A DNA stretch of 64,000 nt, from assembly GCF_004115975.1 (NCBI RefSeq), contig NZ_SDDZ01000003.1:248001-312000 (forward strand). The letters are read 5' to 3'. Under the pieces are notes generated by a model. That model ran no database searches, was not told the DNA's origin, and was given only the letters and a program-made list of their open reading frames with translations. The position numbers were made by a program, and so were the translations under genes. This stretch comes from Gelidibacter gilvus (GTDB lineage Bacteria; Bacteroidota; Bacteroidia; Flavobacteriales; Flavobacteriaceae). Below, piece after piece: positions 47,726 to 55,806 of the stretch (position 1 is its first letter; each line of letters opens with the position of its first letter).

Positions 47726-48283
47726 TTACCGAATGATCTTGACCTTCCCATTTGCACTCAACTTAATAATTGAGGATGGTTTGGTACAAATTTTTTCGCG
47801 ATGCAAATTTACGACATAGTCCACACCTTTTAAAATATGGGGTGTGATTTCTTTATATGATTTGGGAGTGGTTTCACCGCTCGCATTTGCCGAGGTTGAA
47901 ACAATGGGTTTGCCAAAGCGTCTGAGCAGTTGAAAGCAGAAATCGTCATTCGGTATTCTAATGGCGATCGATTTATCTTCAGCAATTAAATTTTCGGCTA
48001 AATTTTGAGCATCATCATAAATAATAGTGATCGGCTCTTCAGAAATCTCAAAAATATCAAAAGCGACCTGCGGAATCTCCTTAACGTATTTGCTCAACAT
48101 CCGATCATCAGCTACCAAACAAATCAGTGCTTTGTTATCTTCACGACCTTTTAATTGGAATATCTTTTTGACAGCTTCAGGATTTGTGGCGTCACAGCCT
48201 ATTCCCCAAACTGTATCTGTAGGGTAGAGTATGAGTCCGCCTTCTTTTAAAACTTGTAAAGCGTTTGATATTTCTTTTTGCAT
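47726..48283 (-). CDS. L-threonylcarbamoyladenylate synthase (TsaC/Sua5/YciO family)
   Basis: 185 residues, the short TsaC/YciO-type length without the Sua5 C-terminal domain. GGLILYPTDTVWGIGCDATNPEAVKKIFQLKGR, then SIAIRIPNDDFC and KPIVSTSANASGE are the family motifs, including the SxxxRxP-type loop (SIAIRIP). It makes threonylcarbamoyl-AMP from threonine, bicarbonate and ATP for the t6A modification of tRNAs that read ANN codons. It is near cca, another tRNA-processing gene. YciO-type paralogues exist, so the gene name is left open. Confidence 0.87.
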   Translation of the reverse strand: MQKEISNALQVLKEGGLILYPTDTVWGIGCDATNPEAVKKIFQLKGREDNKALICLVADDRMLSKYVKEIPQVAFDIFEISEEPITIIYDDAQNLAENLIAEDKSIAIRIPNDDFCFQLLRRFGKPIVSTSANASGETTPKSYKEITPHILKGVDYVVNLHREKICTKPSSIIKLSANGKVKIIR

Positions 48284-48306
48284 AACTAATATATTGTAAC
48301 TGACGT

Positions 48307-48323
48307 TGCCCGCCGGATGGGCA
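48307..48323. repeat. GC-rich palindrome of the dispersed CTGCC/GGCAG class
   Basis: TGCCC-N7-GGGCA in an AT-rich gap. Similar GC-rich palindromes stand at 23145-23158, 52370-52379 and 63339-63366. It is followed by a TGAA-rich 6-bp repeat (48331-48367) and two AATCCCT units (48405-48418) just before the stop codon of the glycosyltransferase gene. Confidence 0.55.
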
Positions 48324-48422
48324 GGAAGATGAATTTGAAATTGAAGTTGAAACTGAAATTGAATTTCTAAAGGATCGCTTTAACTTTCTTTCTTCATTTT
48401 TCCGAATCCCTAATCCCTAGGT

Positions 48423-49178
48423 CTATAAGCGGTTTCTCCTCAACAACCACAATTTGACGTATCGCATAAATACTACATAGCCTTGCATATATCCTATGGT
48501 GAAACCTACAACGCCCTCTCTAAAACCACTTTGTATAATATAGTGTTTGAAAAATCCCCAAAAGGGTTTCAGTACAAAATGATAAGGGGTTAAACGTCCT
48601 GTTTTTTGATCGTAATCTTTAGCTTGCCAGGTGGCGTATCTGTTCATCTTTTCGACGTATTTATCAAATGTCGTATAACTGTGATGAAGAAATTTATGTT
48701 TTAAAGTACCAATGTTGCCATTCGCTATAATTTCCGCATGCACATACTTGTCTTCGTACTTGCAAAAATCACGTTTAAAAAGTCGGATGACCTTGTCATT
48801 GCGCCAGCCACTATAGTTGACACGTTCTCCCATGAAATTATTGATTCTTCCAATCCAATAGGCGACTATTTTTGGATCAGGCTGTCTTAAAATTTTTAAG
48901 ATTTCTGCTTTTAATTCGGGAGTCACGCGTTCATCTGCGTCTACTAATAAAATCCATTCATGCTTTGCCTGCGGAATGGCCCAATTTTTTTGAGATGCAG
49001 AATATTGGTATTCCCTTCTTATGACTTTTGTCGCCAATTCTTGCGCCTTTTCAAAGGTGCCATCAGTACTTAAGCTATCTACCACGAGAATTTCATCCGC
49101 AAAACCCACAGAAGCTATGACGGCTTCTATATTATGGATTTCGTTGCCTGTGGGAATAATAGCAGTAAGTTTATTCAT
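48423..49178 (-). CDS. Family 2 glycosyltransferase (WaaE/KdtX-like)
   Basis: Start chosen at ATG 49176-49178 (251 residues), since TAIIPTGNEIHNIEAVI must stand near the N-terminus and the -7 box TATTTTTG lies at 49216-49223; a longer frame reaches 49259. GT-A motifs ILVVDSLSTDGT, SASQKNWAI and the metal-binding LLVDADERV are intact, followed by YWIGRINNFMGERVNYSGWRNDKVIRLF, typical of LPS inner-core beta-1,4-glucosyltransferases of the WaaE type. Probably adds a sugar in cell-surface glycan assembly. Acceptor cannot be named. Confidence 0.85.
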   Translation of the reverse strand: MNKLTAIIPTGNEIHNIEAVIASVGFADEILVVDSLSTDGTFEKAQELATKVIRREYQYSASQKNWAIPQAKHEWILLVDADERVTPELKAEILKILRQPDPKIVAYWIGRINNFMGERVNYSGWRNDKVIRLFKRDFCKYEDKYVHAEIIANGNIGTLKHKFLHHSYTTFDKYVEKMNRYATWQAKDYDQKTGRLTPYHFVLKPFWGFFKHYIIQSGFREGVVGFTIGYMQGYVVFMRYVKLWLLRRNRL

Positions 49179-49215
49179 TAGAACGGTTGGATTTAATAAA
49201 AATGTAGTTGAGGTG

Positions 49216-49223
49216 CAAAAATA
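49216..49223 (-). promoter_or_regulatory. -7 promoter box (TATTTTTG) of the glycosyltransferase gene
   Basis: Exact TAnnTTTG on the minus strand, 37 bases before the ATG at 49178; it supports the shorter reading frame. Confidence 0.5.
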
Positions 49224-49314
49224 GGTTTTTTTGTGATATGGCGTTGAAACATTAGGCAATGCGCACTAAGTCGCGATCATAATTACCGGATCGTGCATAT
49301 TCATGATGTTTCAA

Positions 49315-50130
49315 TTATATAGCCACATCATACTCACGCAAAGCATCATTTAAAGACGTTTTCTTATTGGTGCTTTCTTTACGTTTTCCGATAATCAAGG
49401 CACAAGGGACATGATAGGTTCCTGCTGGAAATTCCTTAGCATAACTTCCCGGAATCACCACAGAACGTGCGGGTACAATACCTTTCATTTCAACAGGTTT
49501 GTCACCTGTAACATCAATTATTCGTGTGGAAGCTGTTAGGCACACATTCGCACCCAAAACGGCTTCTTTTTCAACTCTGACACCCTCTACCACAATACAT
49601 CTACTGCCGATAAAAGCATTGTCTTCAATAATCACAGGAGCGGCTTGCAAAGGTTCCAACACACCACCAATACCAACGCCACCTGACAAATGGACATTTT
49701 TACCAATTTGTGCGCAGCTGCCAACGGTTGCCCAAGTGTCGACCATGGTACCTTCATCTACGAAAGCACCAATATTCACATAACTTGGCATCAAAATAGT
49801 GCCTTTGCTAATATAGGCGCCATGTCTCGCTACGGCATTAGGAACAATCCGAATACCTTTATCTGCGTACCCACGTTTTAAAGGGATTTTATCATGATAT
49901 TCAAAAATTCCCACTTCAAAAGTTTCCATTTTCTGAATAGGGAAATAAAGCACTACCGCTTTTTTAACCCATTCGTTTACTTGCCATCCGTCCACTGTAG
50001 GTTCAGCAACTCTTAAAGTGCCTTCATCCAATAGATCAATGACACTTCTGATACTTTCTATAGTTACTTTATCGGTGAGTAATTCACGATTTTCCCAGGC
50101 GTTTTCTATATTTTGTTGAAGTTGTTTCAT
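49315..50130 (-). CDS. dapD: 2,3,4,5-tetrahydropyridine-2,6-dicarboxylate N-succinyltransferase
   Basis: Start at ATG 50128-50130 (271 residues), the usual DapD length; the longer frame to 50217 would cross the promoter box TATCTTTG at 50150-50157. N-terminal helical domain (MKQLQQNIENAWENRE) then a left-handed beta helix of hexapeptide repeats (VGSCAQIGKNVHLSGGVGIGG, IEDNAFIGSRCIVVEGVRVEKEAVLGANV) and the C-terminal PCALIIGKR. It uses succinyl-CoA to succinylate tetrahydrodipicolinate in the DAP/lysine pathway. With lysA at 20114 it shows the succinylase branch; its succinyl-CoA is the substrate pool of SucC. Confidence 0.96.
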   Translation of the reverse strand: MKQLQQNIENAWENRELLTDKVTIESIRSVIDLLDEGTLRVAEPTVDGWQVNEWVKKAVVLYFPIQKMETFEVGIFEYHDKIPLKRGYADKGIRIVPNAVARHGAYISKGTILMPSYVNIGAFVDEGTMVDTWATVGSCAQIGKNVHLSGGVGIGGVLEPLQAAPVIIEDNAFIGSRCIVVEGVRVEKEAVLGANVCLTASTRIIDVTGDKPVEMKGIVPARSVVIPGSYAKEFPAGTYHVPCALIIGKRKESTNKKTSLNDALREYDVAI

Positions 50131-50489
50131 GTCTAAAATTAAATTCACACAAAGATAAACGTATAATTCATTTTGGAAAGTTTCTTTGTTATACTTTATA
50201 GATTGGTTATTGTGCAACGCTGATGATTCTGTTTTTTGACATATATTCCATTAATTATCTCGAATGTATATGGAAAAGAATCTTTGAGCGACTTTGTGTC
50301 TCCTTTGTGCACCTTGTGAGTAACAGTTTTTATTGATAAAAATCTCTTGAACAAGACACCTACTTTCCTTTTTAAAACCTTTGTTTTTTTGCACATCCCT
50401 GTTAAATAAACTCCCATAAATACCCGCAAAAACCGTCCAACGCCCATTTTATTGACGTAACTTTGTACGATCACTAATTTTAAAATGAG
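50131..50489. other. Gap between dapD and ruvX promoters
   Basis: Holds the dapD -7 box (50150-50157, minus) and the ruvX -7 box TAACTTTG (50458-50465, plus). A 92-residue minus-strand frame (50196-50474) shows no protein character. A degenerate CTTTGTG-type repeat (about 50289-50323) lies in the middle. Confidence 0.5.
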
Positions 50490-50509
50490 ATTCCCACTTT
50501 TGTGGGAAT
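50458..50509 (+). promoter_or_regulatory. ruvX promoter box and leader hairpin next to the start codon
   Basis: -7 box TAACTTTG (50458-50465, exact TAnnTTTG). The predicted leader contains a perfect 8-bp hairpin ATTCCCAC-TTTT-GTGGGAAT (50490-50509) that ends 4 bases before the ATG at 50514, where it would cover the ribosome entry region. Confidence 0.55.
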
Positions 50510-50513
50510 AGGT

Positions 50514-50924
50514 ATGGCAAGAATTTTAGCAATAGATTACGGAACCAAGCGCACTGGTATTGCGGTAACCGATGAACTTCAAATCATCGCTTCCGGACTG
50601 ACCACAGTTGCCACAAAAGAACTTTTACCTTTTTTGAAGGATTATATTTCCAAAGAAAACGTAGAATTATTTCTTGTTGGCGAACCCAAACAAATGAACA
50701 ACGAAGTCTCTGAAAGTGAAGAGTCCATTCAATCTTTTTTGACTAAACTGTCCAAATCCATTCCTGATATGCCCGTTAAACGTGTTGATGAACGTTTCAC
50801 TTCTAAAATGGCAGTTCAAACCATGATTGATAGTGGACTCAAAAAGGGGCAACGTAAAAATAAAGCCTTAGTGGATGAAATTAGCGCGACCATCATTCTT
50901 CAAAGTTATTTGTACAATCAATAA
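50514..50924 (+). CDS. ruvX: Putative pre-16S rRNA nuclease / Holliday junction resolvase (RuvX/YqgF)
   Basis: Start at ATG 50514 (136 residues), which gives the usual MARILAIDYG; an in-frame ATG 12 bases earlier falls in the hairpin. Family motifs: AIDYGTKRTGIAVTD with catalytic Asp, LFLVGEPKQMNNEVSESE, VKRVDERFTSKMA and the final Asp in LVDEISATIILQSYL. YqgF proteins mature the 5' end of 16S rRNA in Escherichia coli; the Holliday-junction role is older and less certain. It precedes def by 79 bases. Confidence 0.93.
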   Translation: MARILAIDYGTKRTGIAVTDELQIIASGLTTVATKELLPFLKDYISKENVELFLVGEPKQMNNEVSESEESIQSFLTKLSKSIPDMPVKRVDERFTSKMAVQTMIDSGLKKGQRKNKALVDEISATIILQSYLYNQ

Positions 50925-50974
50925 ATATGCTTTAACAATTTTATTCTAAGCCTCTAAAATTATAATAAGAATTG

Positions 50975-50982
50975 TATTTTTG
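50975..50982 (+). promoter_or_regulatory. -7 promoter box (TATTTTTG) of def
   Basis: Exact TAnnTTTG, 21 bases before the ATG at 51004. Confidence 0.55.
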
Positions 50983-51003
50983 CAGTCGTAAATTTAAAGA
51001 ATA

Positions 51004-51594
51004 ATGATTTTACCCGTTATTGCCTATGGCGATCCTGTTCTGAGAAAGGAATGTGAACCCATTTCTGAAGAGTATCCTAATCTCAAGGAACTTATTGCAA
51101 ATATGTACGACACCATGTATGACGCGTTTGGTGTGGGATTGGCTGCGCCACAAGTTGGGCTACCAATTCGTTTATTTGTAATAGATACGACTCCTTTTGC
51201 TGATGATGAAGATTTGACAAAAGATGAGCAAGTGCAATTATCGGATTTTAAACGTATCTTCATCAATGCTAAAGTTCTTGAGGAAACTGGTGACGAATGG
51301 GCTTTTAATGAAGGCTGTTTGAGTATTCCAGATGTTCGAGAAGATGTATTCAGAAAGCCAAAGATCAAAATCCAATATCAGGATGAAGATTTTAAAACCC
51401 ATGTTGAGGAATTCGAAGGGTTGGTTGCCAGAGTTATTCAGCACGAATATGACCATATAGATGGCATCTTATTTACCGATAAGCTATCCACCTTAAAAAA
51501 GCGTCTTATTAAAAGCAGATTGATTAATATTTCAAAAGGGAACATTAGCGTCGATTACAAGATGCGTTTTCCATCCATGAAAAAGAAACGTTAA
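51004..51594 (+). CDS. def: Peptide deformylase
   Basis: 196 residues. All three active-site motifs are present: GVGLAAPQVG (motif 1), EGCLSIPD (motif 2, Cys metal ligand) and QHEYDHIDG (motif 3, HExxH). It removes the formyl group from the N-terminal Met of new proteins and is essential in most bacteria. It lies between ruvX and the DUF5606 gene, each with its own -7 box, an arrangement common in Flavobacteriaceae. Confidence 0.97.
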   Translation: MILPVIAYGDPVLRKECEPISEEYPNLKELIANMYDTMYDAFGVGLAAPQVGLPIRLFVIDTTPFADDEDLTKDEQVQLSDFKRIFINAKVLEETGDEWAFNEGCLSIPDVREDVFRKPKIKIQYQDEDFKTHVEEFEGLVARVIQHEYDHIDGILFTDKLSTLKKRLIKSRLINISKGNISVDYKMRFPSMKKKR

Positions 51595-51621
51595 TTTTAT
51601 AATATCATAAAGGCAAAAGTA

Positions 51622-51629
51622 TATATTTG
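51622..51629 (+). promoter_or_regulatory. -7 promoter box (TATATTTG) of the DUF5606 gene
   Basis: Exact TAnnTTTG. It overlaps the TTG at 51627, so translation must start downstream, at ATG 51663. Confidence 0.6.
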
Positions 51630-51662
51630 TCAACTTCAAAATATAAAAAGCATATAAAGAGT

Positions 51663-52205
51663 ATGAGTTTAGACAAGATTTTATCCATTTCAGGGAAACC
51701 GGGGCTATACAAAATTGTAACCCAAACACGTAGCGGTTTTGTTGCAGAATCGTTGCTTGACAATAAGCGTATAACGGTTAATATTCATAGTAATGTGAGT
51801 GTTTTAAGTGAAATTGCGATGTACACACTTACTGAAGAAGTTCCATTGCGTGAGGTTTTGAAAAAGGTGCGTGATAAAGAAGACGGCAAACAAACGTCTG
51901 TCAGTCATAAGGATTCTAAAGATAAACTCGAAGAGTATTTCTTTGAAGTGTTGCCTGATTATGATGAAGACCGTGTATATCCAAGTGACATCAAAAAAGT
52001 GATCCAATGGTATAATGCCTTGCAAAAGAATGATCTATTATCTGCTTTAGATCAAGAAGAGGAAGATAAGTCCTCTGCAGCCAAAGTGGAAGAAGCGCAT
52101 TCTAAAACATCTGCTAATCCTGCAGCTGTAAGAAACGTAGCTCCAAAAGCATCCTCCTCCAAAAAAGGTGGTTCTACAAAAAACACAAGTGCTAGAAAAA
52201 CCTAG
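51663..52205 (+). CDS. DUF5606 family protein
   Basis: 180 residues from ATG 51663. N-terminal MSLDKILSISGKPGLYKIVTQTRSGFVAESLLDNKRI is the conserved start of the DUF5606 family; a second small helical part (YFFEVLPDYDEDRVYPSDIKKVIQWYNAL) follows. The last 50 residues are a low-complexity Ala/Ser/Lys tail (SSAAKVEEAHSKTSANPAAV and onward) ending in a basic segment, possibly nucleic-acid contacting. Function is unknown. Position after def is conserved in the family as far as I recall. A strong terminator follows. Confidence 0.88.
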   Translation: MSLDKILSISGKPGLYKIVTQTRSGFVAESLLDNKRITVNIHSNVSVLSEIAMYTLTEEVPLREVLKKVRDKEDGKQTSVSHKDSKDKLEEYFFEVLPDYDEDRVYPSDIKKVIQWYNALQKNDLLSALDQEEEDKSSAAKVEEAHSKTSANPAAVRNVAPKASSSKKGGSTKNTSARKT

Positions 52206-52245
52206 TAGGAATTAAGATATCAGTATTAAGTATAATTACTTGCTA
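52206..52245 (+). repeat. Degenerate 7-bp units (TATTAAG type) after the DUF5606 stop codon
   Basis: Units such as AATTAAG, ATATCAG and TATTAAG follow the stop codon directly. This is the weakest member of the 3'-end heptamer group. Confidence 0.4.
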
Positions 52246-52256
52246 CTTTATTTAAT

Positions 52257-52296
52257 ATACCCACAATGTCATTTGAATATTGTGGGTATTTTTTTT
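52257..52296 (+). terminator. Rho-independent terminator after the DUF5606 gene
   Basis: Perfect 11-bp stem ATACCCACAAT / ATTGTGGGTAT with an 11-base loop, then eight T. Confidence 0.9.
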
Positions 52297-52369
52297 GGAT
52301 AGAACTTGGTGCGAAATTCTTAAAACTTCTAGCAACGTTTTTTAATGATGAACTTTCTTAATACCCTTA

Positions 52370-52379
52370 CTGCCGGCAG
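52370..52379. repeat. GC-rich palindrome CTGCCGGCAG
   Basis: Perfect 10-bp palindrome in an AT-rich gap, same class as 48307-48323, 63339-63366 and the insert in the 73-bp repeat array. Confidence 0.5.
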
Positions 52380-52449
52380 GTTGGGACTGTATACTTAGTT
52401 CGATCTTTAAGATTCTACACAATAACTGCAATTACCTTTTTCAATTTTG

Positions 52450-52457
52450 TAATTTTG
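52450..52457 (+). promoter_or_regulatory. -7 promoter box (TAATTTTG) of mazG
   Basis: Exact TAnnTTTG, 24 bases before the ATG at 52482. Confidence 0.5.
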
Positions 52458-52481
52458 AATTTCTGATGAAAAATAATCTTT

Positions 52482-53258
52482 ATGACACGTAGACAAGAAC
52501 AATTACAAGCCTTTGACCGACTTTTAACTATTATGGATGAATTGCGTGAGCAATGCCCGTGGGATAAAAAACAGACCATGGAAACGCTCAGGCACTTGAC
52601 TATTGAAGAGGTCTATGAGTTAGGTGATGCCATTTTAGAAAAGGATTTGGAGGAGGTCAAGAAAGAGTTGGGCGATGTGTTATTGCACATCGTATTCTAT
52701 TCGCGCATTGGCAGTGAAACCAATAGTTTTGATATTGCAGATGTGTGTCATAGTATCTGTGATAAGCTGATTGAACGTCATCCACATATTTATGGTGATG
52801 TGAAAGTTGAAAATGAAGAAGATGTCAAACGCAATTGGGAGCAGATTAAATTGAAAGAGAAAGGTAAAATCAGCGTGTTACAAGGTGTGCCAAAAAGTTT
52901 ACCAGCTATGGTAAAGGCTAACCGCATTCAGGATAAAGTTGCAGGTGTAGGATTTGACTGGGAACATCCAGAGCAGGTTTATGAAAAAGTAGAGGAGGAG
53001 CTCAACGAATTGAAAATTGAAGTTGCCAATGGAAATACCGATAACATGGAAAGTGAACTCGGCGATGTTTTGTTCTCCATTATTAATTATGCAAGGTTTT
53101 TAAAAATAAATCCAGAAAATGCACTGGAACGTACAAATAAAAAATTCATCAAAAGATTTCAATATTTGGAAGCTAAGTCCCGAGAAATCAACAAGTCTTT
53201 ATCGGAAATGTCCTTATCAGAGATGGATGTTTTTTGGGAGGAAGCAAAAAAAGTATAA
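52482..53258 (+). CDS. mazG: Nucleoside triphosphate pyrophosphohydrolase MazG
   Basis: 258 residues with two MazG domains, as in the long form. First domain: CPWDKKQTMETLRHLTIEEVYELGDAI with EEVKKELGDVLLHIVFYSRI carrying the metal-binding ExxE-ExxD helices. Second: EKVEEELNELKIEV and ESELGDVLFSIINYARFL. RHPHIYGD sits between them. It hydrolyses non-canonical or excess NTPs to NMP and pyrophosphate in the cytoplasm; in Escherichia coli it also lowers ppGpp. It stands alone with its own promoter and terminator. Confidence 0.95.
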   Translation: MTRRQEQLQAFDRLLTIMDELREQCPWDKKQTMETLRHLTIEEVYELGDAILEKDLEEVKKELGDVLLHIVFYSRIGSETNSFDIADVCHSICDKLIERHPHIYGDVKVENEEDVKRNWEQIKLKEKGKISVLQGVPKSLPAMVKANRIQDKVAGVGFDWEHPEQVYEKVEEELNELKIEVANGNTDNMESELGDVLFSIINYARFLKINPENALERTNKKFIKRFQYLEAKSREINKSLSEMSLSEMDVFWEEAKKV

Positions 53259-53412
53259 TCTTTTTTCAATCTCGTAATCCAAATACGGCACTACGACGTA
53301 TATATATTATATTGAAACTTATCTTAATAGTTTCATAATCATAAGTAGGTAATCTTAATTATATTTTAAGCGGTATTAGTTAAGATTAAAAATTTAGTTT
53401 AGTTAGGGGTCA

Positions 53413-53447
53413 AAATCCTACCTGTTTTCACAGGTAGGATTTGATTT
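53413..53447 (+). terminator. Terminator after mazG
   Basis: Perfect 13-bp stem AAATCCTACCTGT / ACAGGTAGGATTT with loop TTTC (53413-53442), followed by a T-rich stretch. Confidence 0.8.
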
Positions 53448-53489
53448 TTAGACTAGTTTGGTTTTTTTGGAAACCCCAAATCTTAAAAT

Positions 53490-53506
53490 ACACACACACA
53501 CACACA
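53490..53506. repeat. Dinucleotide (AC)n microsatellite
   Basis: Eight AC units in the convergent gap between mazG and the DUF349 gene. It lies outside coding sequence and promoters, so a phase-variation role is unlikely. Confidence 0.8.
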
Positions 53507-53561
53507 TTAATTTTTAATCGTAGATCTAATCAATAGGTTGAACAAGCCGATAAGTCATTAA

Positions 53562-53598
53562 AAAAGTCCAACCTTTCAAATCGAAAAATCGGACTTTT
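53562..53598 (-). terminator. Terminator after the DUF349 gene
   Basis: AAAAGTCC (53562-53569) pairs with GGACTTTT (53591-53598) over a 21-base loop; on the minus strand a T run follows. Confidence 0.65.
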
Positions 53599-53622
53599 AA
53601 TAACTATGAAATAATGCGGTAG

Positions 53623-55716
53623 TTAATACAACTCTTTCAACTTTTTAAATTTCTCCTCCCAAACCGCTAAGTTTTCTTTGTGATTTTCAATGTTTTTCAA
53701 CACGTCCTTCACTAAAGGATTACTCTCATCTATGTTTGAGAAAAATTGTAGGTTGTTTTCAAGTTGGTTGAGTTCACCTCTAACTTCATCAATTTTTTTA
53801 CGGATAAAATGGTGCTCATTGTCCAAAAGCCTGGTGTCATCTGGTTGTGACAGACTCTCTAATTTGTTTTCAAACTTGATCATCTCAACTTCAGATTTAT
53901 CCAATTTTAAATTATTGAATAAGGCATCTACCGATTTATTGAATTTTCCTTCAATAAAACGCTTGTTCTGAGGTACCTGACCTAAGGCATTCCACTCTTC
54001 AGTTTTTTGTTTGATGGTCTCTAAATCTTGTTCTGCAACGCCACTTAGTTTTAAGTCTTTCAACTCATCAAGTAGTTTTGTTTTGCTCTCAAAAGCATCC
54101 AATTGCTCTTTATCGGCAGCATTACGCTCGGCATTGACCTTATCAAAATAATGGTTACAGGCCGCTTTAAAACGCTTCCAGATTTTATCACTGTCTTTTC
54201 TTGGCACATGGCCAATATGTTTCCAATCATTTTGGATTTTCTTCATCAGTGGCGTGACGGTTTCAAAGTCATCATTGTCTTTGTTGTCCTCGGCAATCTT
54301 GATCAAGTCCAGTTTTTTCTGTAAGTTGATGTACTGGTCTTTCTTTAAGCTTTTATAAAACGTATTTTTCTTTTTATTGAATGTTCTTACGGCACCTTTA
54401 AATTTTGCCCAAGTGGCCTCATTCATTTTGATGGGAACTTTGCCTGCGTTGAAAAATTCCGTGCGCAAGCCTTCAATTACCTTAATCTTATTTTGCCACG
54501 CTTGATGAGAACTTACGTCGTCTTTGGCCACTTCTTCAATCTTGGCAATGATTGCCTGCTTTTTCTCAAGATTGGCTTCATGAGCCTTATCTACATCGGC
54601 GTAATAAGCTTGGCGTTTGTCGTGAATAGTTTTGGTGGCGTTACTAAAACGCTCCCAAATAGCTTCTCTGTGTTCTTTGTCAACAGGTCCTAAATCTTCT
54701 TTCCACATTTTGTGAAGTACCTGCAGTTCTCTAAACGCTCTGTTTGAATTGTCATCCTTTGCCAATTCTTCAGCACGATCGATAATTTTTAATTTTTGAT
54801 CCAAATTGTGCTTGAAATCCATATCGCGCAAATCGCGATTAAGATGTAAGAAGTCATAGAAAATCTCCACATGATGGTGGTAGGTATTCCAGGCATTATT
54901 GTATTTGTCTCTTGGTATTGGACCCGCAGTACGCCATTCCTCTTGTAAATCCTTAAAGTGTTTGTACGTGGTATTGATGTTTTCTTCAACATTCAAAAGA
55001 CCTTTTATGTCTTCAATAATACGTAATCTTTTTTCTAAGTTCGATTTAAGATTCGTCTCTAAAGTTTTGTAATAAGCATTGAGATTGGTCCTATAATCGT
55101 TATAAATCGAATTGAATCGTTTTTTAAGCGGACTGGAGTAAAAGAAATCAATCTCGTTACCACCTTCACTTAAAAAATCTTCTTTCTTTTCCTCAAGAAT
55201 TTCTGAGAACTTCGAGTTGAATTCAGTTTTGATCTCTTCAACGGGAGATTTTATGGTCTGAACTTTTTTGTTTTTCAGTAAACTTTCAAATTCATCCGCC
55301 AATTGTTCCATTGACATCGAATGGTAATCTTTGTCCTCTAAATTGTGGCGTTCAACATTGCTGTCATCTTCTGCATCTTCAGCGTTGGACTCTTCAATCT
55401 CTTCCACGTAGGTATCTTTCTTTTTAACTGGAGCCTCATCTGAGATTGATTTTTCAATTTCGGATTCAGGTCCAGATGAAATAGGAGTATCCACTACACC
55501 TTCAGTTTCAGGTGTATCGGGAGTTGTTTCTTCAGAACTGTTGGCATCGTCTACGGAAGCTGATGTTTCAGCAATTTCTGTCGCTTCTGCCGCCGTGCTC
55601 TCTTCGTTTGGAGCGTTTAGGTCTTCAGTAACTCTTTCTTCCTGGGTGATGGCCTCTTTTTTTAAAATATCGTTTCCATCTGCATCTTGCAGGTTATCTT
55701 TCTCTGACATTGTCAT
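53623..55716 (-). CDS. DUF349 repeat protein
   Basis: 697 residues. The first 130 are acidic and low-complexity (many Glu, Asp, Ser, Thr). Then come five DUF349 modules of about 75 residues, each with a W-x-x-x-G-x-(V/I)-P-type core and a W-x-x-F/Y helix: WRTAGPIPRDKYNNAW, WKEDLGPVDKEHREAIWERF, FFNAGKVPIKMNEATWAKF, WKHIGHVPRKDSDKIWKRF and WNALGQVPQNKRFIEGKF. The C-terminal 70 residues form a coiled coil. Helical repeat scaffold, cytoplasmic, function unknown. The ATG at 55710-55712 region (second Met, residue 3) is an equally good start. Confidence 0.9.
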   Translation of the reverse strand: MTMSEKDNLQDADGNDILKKEAITQEERVTEDLNAPNEESTAAEATEIAETSASVDDANSSEETTPDTPETEGVVDTPISSGPESEIEKSISDEAPVKKKDTYVEEIEESNAEDAEDDSNVERHNLEDKDYHSMSMEQLADEFESLLKNKKVQTIKSPVEEIKTEFNSKFSEILEEKKEDFLSEGGNEIDFFYSSPLKKRFNSIYNDYRTNLNAYYKTLETNLKSNLEKRLRIIEDIKGLLNVEENINTTYKHFKDLQEEWRTAGPIPRDKYNNAWNTYHHHVEIFYDFLHLNRDLRDMDFKHNLDQKLKIIDRAEELAKDDNSNRAFRELQVLHKMWKEDLGPVDKEHREAIWERFSNATKTIHDKRQAYYADVDKAHEANLEKKQAIIAKIEEVAKDDVSSHQAWQNKIKVIEGLRTEFFNAGKVPIKMNEATWAKFKGAVRTFNKKKNTFYKSLKKDQYINLQKKLDLIKIAEDNKDNDDFETVTPLMKKIQNDWKHIGHVPRKDSDKIWKRFKAACNHYFDKVNAERNAADKEQLDAFESKTKLLDELKDLKLSGVAEQDLETIKQKTEEWNALGQVPQNKRFIEGKFNKSVDALFNNLKLDKSEVEMIKFENKLESLSQPDDTRLLDNEHHFIRKKIDEVRGELNQLENNLQFFSNIDESNPLVKDVLKNIENHKENLAVWEEKFKKLKELY

Positions 55717-55806
55717 AATGATTAAATTTCGTGCTATTGTACGGAAGTAAATATACTAACAACCCCTTAGACTACAAAAGAGAATGCCAATTTTAGGAGA
55801 TTTTGC

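Noticed and set aside
50196-50474. 92-residue minus-strand frame upstream of dapD
   Set aside because: It overlaps the ruvX and dapD promoter region, has no recognisable motif, and contains a degenerate non-coding CTTTGTG-type repeat.
53490-53506. (AC)n microsatellite as a phase-variable switch
   Set aside because: It is in a convergent intergenic gap, outside any promoter or reading frame, and beyond the terminators of both flanking genes.
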